Numbered from the stretch's first letter, positions 52,278 to 61,827 are shown. The stretch is DNA of 64,000 nt from Croceimicrobium sp965656185 (GCA_965656185.1 CBFHJH010000004.1:1-64000); one strand, 5' to 3'. The notes: a model not told the origin generated them from the letters alone. Made by a program: numbers and translations.

Positions 52278-53033
52278 ATGGAAACTGTGATTATCAGTGG
52301 TGCCACCAGTGGCATAGGAAGGGCTTCGGCCGAGCGCCTGGCTAGCGAAGGAAAGTACCGCCTCATACTTTGTGGCAGAAGAAGGGAAAGACTCGATAAG
52401 CTTAAAGCGGAGCTTTCGGTGCATTGTCCGGTACATTGCCTGAATTTCGATATTAGAGATCGTGCCGCAGTAACAGAAGCCATTGACTCCCTACCCCATG
52501 AATTCGCCGATATCGACATTCTTATAAATAACGCCGGAAATGCTCATGGCTTAGACCCGATAGAGCAAGGAAATTTGGATGACTGGGATGCTATGATTGA
52601 TATCAACGTAAAAGGCTTATTGTACCTCAGCAAAGCGGTGATTCCAAAACTAAGTGCAAAGAAAAGTGGCCACATCATTAATATTGGCTCCACTGCTGCT
52701 AAGGAAGTCTATCCAAATGGCAATGTATACTGCGCCTCCAAGCACGCGGTAGACGCACTTAATCAAGCGATGCGCATCGATCTAAACCAATATGGTATTC
52801 GCGTTGGCGCTATTCATCCCGGAATGGTAGAAACTGAATTTAGCGAGGTTCGCTTTAAAGGCGATACCGACCGAGCGGAAAAGGTTTACCAAGGCTTTCG
52901 CCCGCTTAAGGCAGAGGACATTGCCGACATTATTTCCTTTGTGCTAAGTAGACCTTACCACATCAACATTGCGGATCTAGTGGTGATGAGCACCGATCAA
53001 GCCAGTAGTACGATCGTAAATAAGAATAATTAA
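52278..53033 (+). CDS. Short-chain dehydrogenase/reductase (YdfG-like)
   Basis: 251 residues, classical SDR. Cofactor motif ISGATSGIGRASA (6-18), NNAG, catalytic serine in INIGSTAA, and YxxxK as YCASK. Very similar in layout to the serine/3-hydroxy acid dehydrogenase YdfG; substrate not certain. It begins four bases after recJ, so they are co-transcribed. Its TAA lies in the palindrome TTAA shared with the convergent peptidase gene. Confidence 0.92.
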   Translation: METVIISGATSGIGRASAERLASEGKYRLILCGRRRERLDKLKAELSVHCPVHCLNFDIRDRAAVTEAIDSLPHEFADIDILINNAGNAHGLDPIEQGNLDDWDAMIDINVKGLLYLSKAVIPKLSAKKSGHIINIGSTAAKEVYPNGNVYCASKHAVDALNQAMRIDLNQYGIRVGAIHPGMVETEFSEVRFKGDTDRAEKVYQGFRPLKAEDIADIISFVLSRPYHINIADLVVMSTDQASSTIVNKNN

Positions 53034-54352
53034 GGTTGAATAGCAGCCAATTGCACCTTTTGCTTATTGGTTCCAGCTGGCTTCGGTAGGCTCACTTCAT
53101 CAAGCGCTTGCTTCAAATCGGCCATAACTGCTTCATAAGCCGGGAAAGCAGCTTCTTCGATCGGCTCAGCCTCTGGTAGATCTTGTTTGTAGGGATCTAC
53201 CTGCTGACCATTTACCCAGAAACGGTAGCAAACGTGTGGGCCGGTGGCCAAACCAGTACTTCCAACATAACCGATAACATCGCCCTGACGCACCCGAGAC
53301 CCTTTGCGGATTCCTTTGGCAAACTTGCTCATATGCAAGTACTGGGTGGTATAAGTGCTATTATGGCGCACCTTCACATAGTTACCATTACCTCTGGTAT
53401 AGGAGGCCGCAATCACCTCACCGTCGGCGGTAGACATGATAGGCGTGCCATGCGGTGCGGCATAATCTGTTCCCAAATGGGGCTTCATGCGTTTCAATAC
53501 TGGATGGAAACGACGTGGATTAAAGCGAGAGGAAATTCGGAAGAAGTCTAGAGGTGCTTTCAAGAAAGCTTTCCTTAAGGAACGGCCCTTTTCATCGTAA
53601 TAATCACGGTAGTTTTCTTCGTCGTCGTAATAGAAAGAGTAGAAAGAACGACCATTGTGATGGAAGTCTGCCGCTAAAATACGACCCATCCCTACGAAAA
53701 TGCTGTCGCGGATATAACGCTCCTCATAGATCACTTTAAAATAATCTTTGGGCTGAATTCGAAAGAAGTCAATGGTCCAAGCGTAAACCTTGGATAATTC
53801 TACCGCCACTGCAGGAGAACCACCATTGTCTAATAAAGCTTCGTAGAGGGATGAGTTGATAATGCCACTAATGGATTTCTGGCGCACTACTACCTCTTCT
53901 TTACCGTGGTATACGTTTAAACTATCGCTTAAATCGAAAACCACATAATTAACCGGACTGGCTTCGTAAACCATATAACGGGCTACTTTGGCGCTATCAT
54001 GGTTCTCGGCAAAGATGGCGTAAGGCTTGCCACTGCGTAAACTTCGAACGTCGAAAATATCTTGGTATTCGGTCGCTATGCGGTGGATCTTACCATAGCC
54101 AATGCCGAAGTCTAAAAGAATATTACTGAAGCTTTCTCCTTGAGCTACCACATCTTCGATCAATTCGAAAGAATCTACCGGAAGACCGTAGCGTAATTCT
54201 ACTTGAGCCAATTCTTCTTCCTGCGCTTGATCGAGCACAGTTTCCTGATTGGTTTCGCTTGCGAAATTATCGAAGAGACCCAAGTTATTTAGAATGACCA
54301 AAGGAATGATCAAAACTAAAAAAGCAATAAGGAGCTTTAATTTGTACTGCAT
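53030..54352 (-). CDS. M23 family metallopeptidase
   Basis: A periplasmic peptidoglycan DD-endopeptidase, about 440 residues. It is anchored by an N-terminal helix (about residues 5-24), followed by an OapA/LysM-like middle region (about 60-270) and a LytM domain (about 275-395) with zinc ligands in HLGTDYAAPHGTP and the YLHMSKF motif. It opens cross-links for growth or division. The start is the ATG giving MQYKLKLLI; an upstream TTG lies within the TATATTTG promoter. The last four bases overlap the SDR gene. Confidence 0.9.
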   Translation of the reverse strand: MQYKLKLLIAFLVLIIPLVILNNLGLFDNFASETNQETVLDQAQEEELAQVELRYGLPVDSFELIEDVVAQGESFSNILLDFGIGYGKIHRIATEYQDIFDVRSLRSGKPYAIFAENHDSAKVARYMVYEASPVNYVVFDLSDSLNVYHGKEEVVVRQKSISGIINSSLYEALLDNGGSPAVAVELSKVYAWTIDFFRIQPKDYFKVIYEERYIRDSIFVGMGRILAADFHHNGRSFYSFYYDDEENYRDYYDEKGRSLRKAFLKAPLDFFRISSRFNPRRFHPVLKRMKPHLGTDYAAPHGTPIMSTADGEVIAASYTRGNGNYVKVRHNSTYTTQYLHMSKFAKGIRKGSRVRQGDVIGYVGSTGLATGPHVCYRFWVNGQQVDPYKQDLPEAEPIEEAAFPAYEAVMADLKQALDEVSLPKPAGTNKQKVQLAAIQP

Positions 54353-54373
54353 AATATAGGGTAACAGAGCCTG

Positions 54374-54381
54374 CAAATATA
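54374..54381 (-). promoter_or_regulatory. -7 element of the M23 peptidase gene
   Basis: Minus-strand TATATTTG matches TAnnTTTG, 21 bases before the ATG at 54352. No convincing -33 TTG. Confidence 0.5.
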
Positions 54382-54422
54382 ATCAAGCTCAGTCGCTTAA
54401 CGTAAAAGCCTCCCGTTTATTG

Positions 54423-55412
54423 TTAGTTACCCATGTTTTTACGCACCTCGGCCAAAACATCATTTACCCATGATTTACCCCATTCTTCTTGTTCTTGCTG
54501 CGACCAAAGTTGGGGGTAGAAAATTCGTTTTTGAAAACGTGGCGGCAGATACTTTTGCCAGTTGGTTCCTCCGGTTGCTCTAACGTCCATCGGCCTACGA
54601 GCCAAATAAACCACCGAAGTTTTATAATGCTGCAAGGGCCAGTAAACATTTACATTGAGGTCTAATAAACGCATTTGATCGATCAAGGCCTGATCTTTCT
54701 GGTCCTCTTCGCTTAACTGCAGGTATTTCTGCCAAAGATTAACCTGCTTAAATCGCTTGGCATGACGAATGATCATCGGAGCATATTTCTTCTCAAACTG
54801 TTTTAAGGTGAGCGTTTTATGTCCCGAATCGGCGATAGTGGCACCCTTTTTCCAGTAAATGTATTCGAACATTGCTTCTTCCGAGGGTTCGCAACCACGC
54901 ATATCTTCGCGTACCTCTTTGTCTACTAGATTGATCATATCAGTAGCCGAAAGCTCCACCAGCCGGTATTGTACCGACTGAAATCCACTTGCGGGAATCA
55001 AGGACATCCTGAATTTCAGAAATTGCTGACGATCCATTCCCTTTTCCATTACCCCAAAGGAGTGGGTCAGGGCCTCAAAATAGCGATTAACCCGTTCTAG
55101 TTTAGTGGTAAGGCTGGCGGCGGTGGGATTATCATCTTCGGCCAGTTGCTCAAATTCGTGCAAGGATAGTTTAAAATACAACTCGGTGATTTGATGATAC
55201 ATGATGAATATTGGTTCATCGGGTATATCGGTAACCGGGTTTTGTAAACTTAAAAGAGTATCGAGATGAATATAATCCCAATAAGTGTTGTAATCCTGGT
55301 AAAGCAGGCCATCGAGAAAATCCAGTAATTCTTGGCCACTGGCTTGATATTTCTCGGCTAAGAGGTTTAATCGCTCCTGAATTTCAGGAGTTACGGCTAC
55401 GTCCTTGGACAT
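54423..55412 (-). CDS. kynA: Tryptophan 2,3-dioxygenase
   Basis: A heme enzyme opening the indole ring of tryptophan to give N-formylkynurenine. 329 residues. YHQITELYFKLSLHE gives the distal histidine region, RFRMSLIPASGFQSVQYR is the family hallmark (read here as KFRMSLIP...), and RATGGTNWQKYLPPRFQ closes the site near the C-terminus. No other kynurenine-pathway gene is nearby. The ATG MSKDVAVTPE is used, with a consensus promoter upstream. Confidence 0.95.
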   Translation of the reverse strand: MSKDVAVTPEIQERLNLLAEKYQASGQELLDFLDGLLYQDYNTYWDYIHLDTLLSLQNPVTDIPDEPIFIMYHQITELYFKLSLHEFEQLAEDDNPTAASLTTKLERVNRYFEALTHSFGVMEKGMDRQQFLKFRMSLIPASGFQSVQYRLVELSATDMINLVDKEVREDMRGCEPSEEAMFEYIYWKKGATIADSGHKTLTLKQFEKKYAPMIIRHAKRFKQVNLWQKYLQLSEEDQKDQALIDQMRLLDLNVNVYWPLQHYKTSVVYLARRPMDVRATGGTNWQKYLPPRFQKRIFYPQLWSQQEQEEWGKSWVNDVLAEVRKNMGN

Positions 55413-55432
55413 GGTCAATCGTTTTAACCTTC

Positions 55433-55465
55433 CAAAGGTATCATTCTTGGATTATTGAAAGTCAA
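55433..55465 (-). promoter_or_regulatory. Promoter of kynA
   Basis: Minus-strand TACCTTTG (55433-55440) with TTG at 55463-55465, spacer 22 bases, fits -7/-33. Twenty bases to the ATG. The TTG lies inside the end of the DUF3108 gene. Confidence 0.65.
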
Positions 55466-56249
55466 TTGGGCGGACCAAAGATTCGAAGGAAGTTAATTCG
55501 ACCTTAATGGACCCTACCATTAGCTCCGACTTGATCAAGATCGGCACCTTATTTACGTCGTCGCTTACGTAGATGGTCATATCTTCCTCTTCTTTAAACA
55601 CTCTGCCTTCTTGGAGCTTCGGACGTAACTCTAAACAGCGCACCTTTCCCATATCGGTTTGGATCCACTTTCGGCCCAATACCGCCAACTTAAAAGGAAA
55701 CTGTTCGTGATCTAAGAACATATTGAACTCGATCTCGTCTCCTGCCTTCAACTTAGTAGCGTCGAATGACCGCGCAAAATAAAAGGCCGAGATCATGTCT
55801 TGAGCATAAGCCCCTAGGGCAAACTCCCCCTTGTGGGGCGCTTCCAAATCGCGCACTTTCTGCTTATAATGGTCAAAAATTAAGTGGCGGTTGATCTTAT
55901 GCCCGCCCTCATTAACGTCACGGATAAACTCCCACGGCACCATGGCTTCCGCATCGATAAAGCTCTCATAACGATCGCGGGTACGAAAGAACCACTCGGC
56001 CATCCCCACAGTTTTGCCGGTTCCAACTACGTGATAAACCGGACGACCCGAACGTTTAGTTAAGGCATTAACCTTCAATTCAGCCACCCCGGCATTGATC
56101 AAACCATAGCGGATACTGTATTTGAGCACTTCTCCCGCCTGAAATGAATTATGCTCGATATGACGTAAAGCGTCTACCGTATCGGGTTCAGAAGGCGCGG
56201 CCCAAAGGCTGGGAAGCACCAAAAATAAGAGGGCGATAAATCCTTTCAT
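55452..56249 (-). CDS. DUF3108 domain protein, secreted
   Basis: 265 residues; signal peptide (about 1-18, ending LWAAPSE). DUF3108 body: FQAGEVLKYSIRYGLINAGVAELKV, RDVNEGGHKINRHLIFDH, and IYVSDDVNKVPILIKSELMVGSIKVELTSF (key fragments), all standard for this family. It is predicted to be periplasmic; function unknown, although the fold is related to lipoprotein-binding proteins. It starts 38 bases after a small membrane protein gene on the same strand. Confidence 0.88.
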   Translation of the reverse strand: MKGFIALLFLVLPSLWAAPSEPDTVDALRHIEHNSFQAGEVLKYSIRYGLINAGVAELKVNALTKRSGRPVYHVVGTGKTVGMAEWFFRTRDRYESFIDAEAMVPWEFIRDVNEGGHKINRHLIFDHYKQKVRDLEAPHKGEFALGAYAQDMISAFYFARSFDATKLKAGDEIEFNMFLDHEQFPFKLAVLGRKWIQTDMGKVRCLELRPKLQEGRVFKEEEDMTIYVSDDVNKVPILIKSELMVGSIKVELTSFESLVRPIDFQ

Positions 56250-56287
56250 GTCTTTATATAAAGCAAAGGCAATGCCAAATTATTGTT

Positions 56288-56548
56288 CTAATCACCTAAA
56301 AATTCTGAAAGGGTACCACGAATGGCACCGTAAACATCATCTACCGAACTGTCGTATCCTGGAATGAGATCGATATTATAATAGGTCTTGATCTCCAGCA
56401 AAGCCAAAAGAAAGATCAAGAACCAGATGATCAAACCGGCCGACTTGAAGAGAAAAGAAAAGGAATCGCGCAAGAGCATGCGTGTCTCTCGCCGCTTCCG
56501 ATTACCCTTTTGCTGCTGCCTCAGTATGGATGGAGGTTCCGGTTTCAT
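56288..56548 (-). CDS. Small single-pass membrane protein, unknown function
   Basis: 86 residues. A basic N-terminus (RQQQKGNRKRRETR), one membrane helix (about 32-54, FLFKSAGLIIWFLIFLLALL) and an acidic tail (SSVDDVYGAIRGTLSEFLGD). No family recognised. It lies between leuS and the DUF3108 gene, all on the minus strand with 52 and 38 bases between them. The frame has a clear membrane helix and an ATG, so I regard it as real. Confidence 0.6.
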   Translation of the reverse strand: MKPEPPSILRQQQKGNRKRRETRMLLRDSFSFLFKSAGLIIWFLIFLLALLEIKTYYNIDLIPGYDSSVDDVYGAIRGTLSEFLGD

Positions 56549-56600
56549 GACCGTTAAAGGTACAAATTTGCCGAAGCCATGCCCCTATCTAATCGAAAAG

Positions 56601-59387
56601 CTAGAGCACGATGTTAACGATGCGCCCAGGCACTACGATCACTTTCTTGGGGCTTTTGCCGTCTAAATATTCCTGCGTCTTTGCCTCGTTCATTACCTGC
56701 TTTTCGATTTCATCTTTTGGCATATCAGCCGCAATTTCTAAGGTAAAGCGCACCTTTCCATTAAAGGAAATTGGGTACTTATGCTTGCTTTCTACCAAGT
56801 ACTTTTCCTCGTGCTGCGGGTAGGTTGCTGTGGTGATGGACTCTACATTACCCAATTTCGACCAAAGCTCTTCGGCGATATGAGGAGCAAATGGAGAGAT
56901 CAAGATCGGCAGCTGTTCTAAAATTGCACGTTTGTTGCACTTTAGGTCTTGCAAATCATTGACCGCGATCATAAAGGCACTTACTGAAGTATTGAAGCTA
57001 AAATTAGCAATGTCCTCGTTTAGCTTTTTGATCAAAGTGTGCAAGGCTTTAAGTTCCTTTTCATTAGGTGCTTCATCACTCAGATTCCACTCCCCACCTT
57101 GATGGTATAGTCGCCACAATTTCTTGAGGAAATTATAAACCCCACTAATACCGGCCGTATTCCAGGGCTTACTCTGCTCCAATGGACCTAAGAACATTTC
57201 GTACAAGCGCAAGGTATCTGCACCATATTGAGCAATAATATCGTCCGGATTAACCACGTTGAATTTAGACTTCGACATCTTCTCCACCTCGCGGCTTACC
57301 TTAAAACTCCCATCAAAGAGAAACTCAGCGTCCTTAAGATCATCGCGCCAAGTTTTAAACGCTTCCACATCCAATTCATCCGAGGCATTGACCAAATTGA
57401 CGTCTACGTGCACCAAATTGGTTTTATGTTCGTTCGCCTTTTCGGCGGATACGAATTTATTGCTACCCTCAATGCGATGCGCAAAGGCCGAATAACCCAA
57501 GATCATGCCTTGGTTGATCAATTTCTTAAAAGGCTCCTCACTTTCGAGATAACCTCGGTCCTTGAGGAATTTATGCCAAAACCGAGTGTAGAGTAAGTGA
57601 CCAGTAGCATGCTCGGATCCGCCAATATAGAGGTCAACGTTTTGCCAATATTCCATCGCTTCTGCGGAAGCGAACTCCGTTGTATTACGGGCATCCATAT
57701 AACGCAGGTCGTACCAGCTACTTCCCGCCCAGCCCGGCATGGTAGTCGTTTCTAAAGGATATCCCTCTCCGGCAGGCACCACGCCTTTCTCAGGGTGGTA
57801 ATCCCATTGTGAAGCTCTGGCAAGCGGCGGTTCACCGTCTTCGGTGGGTAAGAATGCGTCTACTTCGGGAAGCTCCAAAGGCAAATGTTCTTCCTTCACG
57901 CGGCGTGGCATACCATCTACAAAGTAGATCGGAATAGGCTCACCCCAATACCTTTGGCGACCGAAAACCGCATCGCGTAAGCGGAAGTTTACTTGGGCAT
58001 AACCCAGATCTTGTTCCTGGATCGCCTTGATAGCCTTCGAAATAGCTTCATTTACTTCCAAGCCATTTAAAAATTTGCTATTTACGAGGGTACCTTCCTT
58101 GGCGTCGTAACATTCGGTTTCCACATCGCCACCGCTTACCACTTCGCGAATTGGAATCTCGAAGTGCTTGGCAAAGGCCCAGTCGCGGGTATCGTGCGCC
58201 GGCACGGCCATAACCGCACCCGTTCCATACCCGGCTAAAACGTAATCGGCGATCCAAATCGGCACCAGATCTCCGCTAAAAGGATGCTTAGCGTAGGCAC
58301 CAGTAAATACACCAGAAATGCTTTTCACCTCGGTCATCCGATCGCGTTCACTCTTACGCGCCGCCTGTTCCTTATAAGCCGCTACGGCCTCGGCCTGCTC
58401 GGCAGTGGTTATTTGGTCTACTAAATAATGTTCGGGGGCTAGAACCATGAAGGTTACCCCAAAAATGGTATCAGGACGCGTGGTAAAGATCTCGATCTTA
58501 TCGTCGTGGCCCTGTAATTCGAAAAAGACCGCCGCCCCTTTCGATTTCCCGATCCAGTTGCGCTGTGATTCCTTCAGGGAATCGGACCAGTCGATTTGCT
58601 TCAATCCAGCCAAAAGGCGGTCACCATAGGCCGTGATCCGCATGCTCCACTGCATCATTTTCTTCTGCAGCACCGGGTGCCCGCCACGCTCACTTAAGCC
58701 GTCTTTAACCTCATCATTGGCCAATACCGTTCCTAAAGCCGGACACCAATTAACCGTGCTTTCCGAGCGGTAGGCCAATCGGTAATTCTGTATTATTTCT
58801 TCACGACTGCGATCGTCATACCCATCCCACTCCTCTGGCGTAAAATGCAGTTCTCGCTCGCAAGCAGCGTTAAGGCCGATAGAGCCATGCTCCCGGAAAG
58901 TCCAGATCAACTCTTCGATCGGACGGGCTTTTTCCCGGTCGTAATCGTACCAGGAATCGAAAAGCTGCAGGAAGATCCACTGCGTCCATCTATAAAAAGA
59001 AGGATCGGAAGTGCGCACCTCTCGAGACCAATCGAAGGAGAAGCCGATACGGTCCAATTGCTGGCGGTAACGCTTAATGTTCTGTTCGGTAGTAATGGCT
59101 GGATGTTGTCCGGTCTGAATGGCATATTGTTCGGCCGGCAAACCAAAAGAGTCGTAACCCATAGGATGCAGCACATTATAGCCTTGGTGGCGCTTGTAGC
59201 GCGAAACGATATCCGAAGCAATATATCCCAAAGGGTGACCAACGTGCAAACCCGCTCCCGATGGATAAGGGAACATGTCTAATACATAGTACTTTGGTTT
59301 TTCGCTATGATCTTGGGCAGCATAAGTTTTTTGACTCGACCAGAATTGCTGCCATTTCTTTTCGATCTCCTGAAAGTTGTAATCCAT
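56601..59387 (-). CDS. leuS: Leucyl-tRNA synthetase
   Basis: 928 residues. Class I motif GLHVGHPLGY near residue 50, a CP1 editing domain with TTRPDTIFGVTF and GTGAVMAVPAHD (threonine-rich and aspartate motifs that clear mischarged tRNA), the zinc region shortened as in Bacteroidota, and KMSKSKFNVV near residue 705. C-terminal anticodon and tail domains end with VPGRIVNIVL. Promoter TAATTTTG lies at 59408-59415. Confidence 0.98.
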   Translation of the reverse strand: MDYNFQEIEKKWQQFWSSQKTYAAQDHSEKPKYYVLDMFPYPSGAGLHVGHPLGYIASDIVSRYKRHQGYNVLHPMGYDSFGLPAEQYAIQTGQHPAITTEQNIKRYRQQLDRIGFSFDWSREVRTSDPSFYRWTQWIFLQLFDSWYDYDREKARPIEELIWTFREHGSIGLNAACERELHFTPEEWDGYDDRSREEIIQNYRLAYRSESTVNWCPALGTVLANDEVKDGLSERGGHPVLQKKMMQWSMRITAYGDRLLAGLKQIDWSDSLKESQRNWIGKSKGAAVFFELQGHDDKIEIFTTRPDTIFGVTFMVLAPEHYLVDQITTAEQAEAVAAYKEQAARKSERDRMTEVKSISGVFTGAYAKHPFSGDLVPIWIADYVLAGYGTGAVMAVPAHDTRDWAFAKHFEIPIREVVSGGDVETECYDAKEGTLVNSKFLNGLEVNEAISKAIKAIQEQDLGYAQVNFRLRDAVFGRQRYWGEPIPIYFVDGMPRRVKEEHLPLELPEVDAFLPTEDGEPPLARASQWDYHPEKGVVPAGEGYPLETTTMPGWAGSSWYDLRYMDARNTTEFASAEAMEYWQNVDLYIGGSEHATGHLLYTRFWHKFLKDRGYLESEEPFKKLINQGMILGYSAFAHRIEGSNKFVSAEKANEHKTNLVHVDVNLVNASDELDVEAFKTWRDDLKDAEFLFDGSFKVSREVEKMSKSKFNVVNPDDIIAQYGADTLRLYEMFLGPLEQSKPWNTAGISGVYNFLKKLWRLYHQGGEWNLSDEAPNEKELKALHTLIKKLNEDIANFSFNTSVSAFMIAVNDLQDLKCNKRAILEQLPILISPFAPHIAEELWSKLGNVESITTATYPQHEEKYLVESKHKYPISFNGKVRFTLEIAADMPKDEIEKQVMNEAKTQEYLDGKSPKKVIVVPGRIVNIVL

Positions 59388-59407
59388 CTTGAATTTATTG
59401 CGCTAGG

Positions 59408-59415
59408 CAAAATTA
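59408..59415 (-). promoter_or_regulatory. -7 element of leuS
   Basis: Minus-strand TAATTTTG matches TAnnTTTG, 20 bases before the ATG. No TTG at the expected distance. Confidence 0.5.
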
Positions 59416-59471
59416 CATTGACTGGCTGAGCTAATCCTAATTATCGGGCAAGGAATTGATAATTATCATGT

Positions 59472-59498
59472 TTGCCCTAAAGACCTTTAGTATTTTTG
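59472..59498 (+). promoter_or_regulatory. Promoter of trhO
   Basis: TTG at 59472-59474 and TATTTTTG at 59491-59498, spacer 16. The ATG at 59513 is 14 bases downstream, and the upstream in-frame starts (from 59456) are excluded. Confidence 0.6.
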
Positions 59499-59512
59499 CA
59501 AAAATTTTAGCT

Positions 59513-60565
59513 ATGGATCCCAATGCCGGAAAAACAAACTTGATCAACCGCCTCAGCCGGGAGGAACTAGAGAAAAAGCTCATGGCAGAGGACTTCAAGC
59601 GCATTACGGTTTCCTTTTACCGTTACGTGATCATCGAAGACCCACAGGCCTTTCGTGACCAATTGTATACCGAATGGTCCGAATTCGATTGTTTGGGTCG
59701 TATTTATGTGGCTCGTGAAGGCATTAACGCTCAGATGAACGTACCCGAGCATAATTGGGAGGCTTTCGTGAAAAATGTCCACAGCAAAGAAGCGCTCAAG
59801 GATATCCCGTTCAAGATCGCGGTTGAAGACGATGGAAAGTCTTTCCTCAAATTAGTGATCAAAGTACGTGAACGTGTTTTGGCCGACGGCTTACCCGAAG
59901 ATTCTTATGATGTTACCAATGTTGGTCGCCACATGGATGCTGACGAATGGAATCAAGCGATCGAAGAAGGTGCCGTGGTGGTAGATATGCGCAATCATTA
60001 CGAGAGCGAGATTGGTCACTTTGAAAATGCCATCTTACCCGACTCGGAAACTTTTCGGGAGGAATTACCGGAAGTCTTAGAAAAACTAAAAGGCAAGGAA
60101 GATGAGAAAATCCTCCTCTATTGCACTGGTGGCATACGCTGCGAAAAGACCTCGGCCTTTCTTAAACACCATGGCTTTAAAGACGTTAATCAATTACACG
60201 GGGGTATCATCGATTATGCCCGTCAAATAAAGACCAAGGAGCTGCCCAATAAGTTCCACGGAAAAAATTTCGTTTTCGACGAACGGCTAGGAGAGAGCAT
60301 TAGTACGGAAGTGATATCCCATTGTCATCAATGTGGTGAGCCCTGCGATGTGCACGTTAATTGTGCCAATGTAGCCTGTAATTTACTCTTTATTCAGTGC
60401 CCTAGTTGCGCGGAGAAATACGAGAAATGTTGCTCGGAGGACTGCCAAGAAGTAGTACATTTAAGCGCCGAGGAACAGAAAAAACTACGCGCCGGCAAGG
60501 AAGTCCGCAAGCGCTTTCACAGTCACCGCCGCTGGAGTGACCTTCACCCTGAATCTGAAAACTGA
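59513..60565 (+). CDS. trhO: tRNA uridine 5-hydroxylase TrhO (rhodanese family, YceA)
   Basis: Oxygen-dependent hydroxylation of uridine 34 in some tRNAs, the first step to 5-(carboxy)methoxyuridine. 350 residues. N-terminal ferredoxin-like part (about 30-125; ITVSFYRYVIIEDP, GRIYVAREGINAQM), then a rhodanese domain with the catalytic cysteine in YCTGGIRCEK, and a C-terminal Cys-rich zinc region (CHQCGEPCDVHVNCAN, CPSCAEKYEKCC). Start set at MDPNAGKTN. Confidence 0.93.
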   Translation: MDPNAGKTNLINRLSREELEKKLMAEDFKRITVSFYRYVIIEDPQAFRDQLYTEWSEFDCLGRIYVAREGINAQMNVPEHNWEAFVKNVHSKEALKDIPFKIAVEDDGKSFLKLVIKVRERVLADGLPEDSYDVTNVGRHMDADEWNQAIEEGAVVVDMRNHYESEIGHFENAILPDSETFREELPEVLEKLKGKEDEKILLYCTGGIRCEKTSAFLKHHGFKDVNQLHGGIIDYARQIKTKELPNKFHGKNFVFDERLGESISTEVISHCHQCGEPCDVHVNCANVACNLLFIQCPSCAEKYEKCCSEDCQEVVHLSAEEQKKLRAGKEVRKRFHSHRRWSDLHPESEN

Positions 60566-60627
60566 CAAATGTTCTTTTTCAGCTCAAGAGAGCAAAGGAT
60601 ATTTGAAACCTCTCAAAAAATTGAATT

Positions 60628-61788
60628 ATGCCCTTTTATCAAAAGCTAGGTAAGATTCCGCATAAGCGCCACACGACCTTTAAAAAGGCCGACGGGGGTT
60701 TGCATTATGAGCAGCTCTTCGGCACTGAAGGCTTTAGCGGAATGTCTTCCTTACTCTATCACCTACATCGACCAACCCAAGTTATCGACGTAAAGGCCGG
60801 TATCGATGTAAATCCAAAAGCAGCCCTGGACCATAACATCACCAGCCGTATGTTGCAAGGCTTTCAAGTGCCGGCTAAAGATGACTACTTAGAAAGTCGT
60901 ACCCCGGTTTTATTTAACGGCGACGTGCATATTTCACTTGCGGCTCCTCGTAAAAGTCTAACCGAATACTTTTACAAGAATGCAGATGCAGATGAAATGA
61001 TCTTCATTCACAAAGGCTCCGGAGTATTAAAGACCTTATTGGGAAATATCACCTTTGGTTGTGGCGATTATTTAGTGATTCCTCGCGGAATGATCTATCA
61101 GATCCACTTCGACACTGAAGATAACCGCCTATTCATCCTAGATTCCTATCAACCGATCTATACTCCCAAACGATATCGAAACTACTTCGGGCAGATGCTA
61201 GAGCACAGCCCTTTCTGCGAACGTGACCTACGTAGCCCAGAGGAGCTTGAGGTGCACGACGAAAAAGGAGAGTTCGTTATCAAAACCAAAAAAGAGGGGA
61301 TTTTACATGAGGTAACCTATGCCTCGCACCCCTTCGATGTGGTAGGCTGGGATGGTTATAATTACCCCTATGCCTTTAATATCAAAGATTTTGAGCCGAT
61401 AACCGGTAGAGTACATCAACCACCACCTGTGCATCAAACCTTCGAAAGTGCGCAGTACGTGGTGTGTTCCTTCGTGCCTCGTCTTTACGATTATCATCCG
61501 GAAGCTATTCCCGCTCCCTACAACCATAGCAATATCGACAGTGATGAAGTATTGTATTATGTAGACGGAGATTTTATGAGCCGCAATCACGTAGATCAAG
61601 GTTTCATAAGCCTGCACCCAGCGGGTATTCCACATGGTCCCCACCCTGGCGCTTATGAACGCAGTGTTGGCCAAAAGGACACCTCTGAATGGGCGGTGAT
61701 GGTAGACACTTTCCGCCCCCTAAAAGTAACCCAAGCGGCCTTAGACATTCAGCTGGGCGATTACCATCGTTCTTGGTTAGAAGACTAG
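60628..61788 (+). CDS. hmgA: Homogentisate 1,2-dioxygenase
   Basis: Opens the homogentisate ring to maleylacetoacetate in tyrosine and phenylalanine breakdown, Fe(II)-dependent. 386 residues, cupin fold. The conserved C-terminal iron-site region SDEVLYYVDGDFMSR and HPAGIPHGPHPGAYE is clear. GKIPHKRHTTF near the N-terminus is typical of this bacterial subgroup. Hpd, which makes its substrate, follows 39 bases downstream on the same strand. A weak GATATTTG lies at 60598-60605. Confidence 0.95.
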   Translation: MPFYQKLGKIPHKRHTTFKKADGGLHYEQLFGTEGFSGMSSLLYHLHRPTQVIDVKAGIDVNPKAALDHNITSRMLQGFQVPAKDDYLESRTPVLFNGDVHISLAAPRKSLTEYFYKNADADEMIFIHKGSGVLKTLLGNITFGCGDYLVIPRGMIYQIHFDTEDNRLFILDSYQPIYTPKRYRNYFGQMLEHSPFCERDLRSPEELEVHDEKGEFVIKTKKEGILHEVTYASHPFDVVGWDGYNYPYAFNIKDFEPITGRVHQPPPVHQTFESAQYVVCSFVPRLYDYHPEAIPAPYNHSNIDSDEVLYYVDGDFMSRNHVDQGFISLHPAGIPHGPHPGAYERSVGQKDTSEWAVMVDTFRPLKVTQAALDIQLGDYHRSWLED

Positions 61789-61803
61789 GCGCATAGGATT
61801 GTT

Positions 61804-61811
61804 TAACTTTG
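61804..61811 (+). promoter_or_regulatory. -7 element of hpd
   Basis: TAACTTTG matches TAnnTTTG, 16 bases before the hpd ATG. It suggests hpd can be expressed apart from hmgA. A TTG at 61773-61775 is too far for a standard -33. Confidence 0.5.
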
Positions 61812-61827
61812 ACAAAATTTTCGAAAA

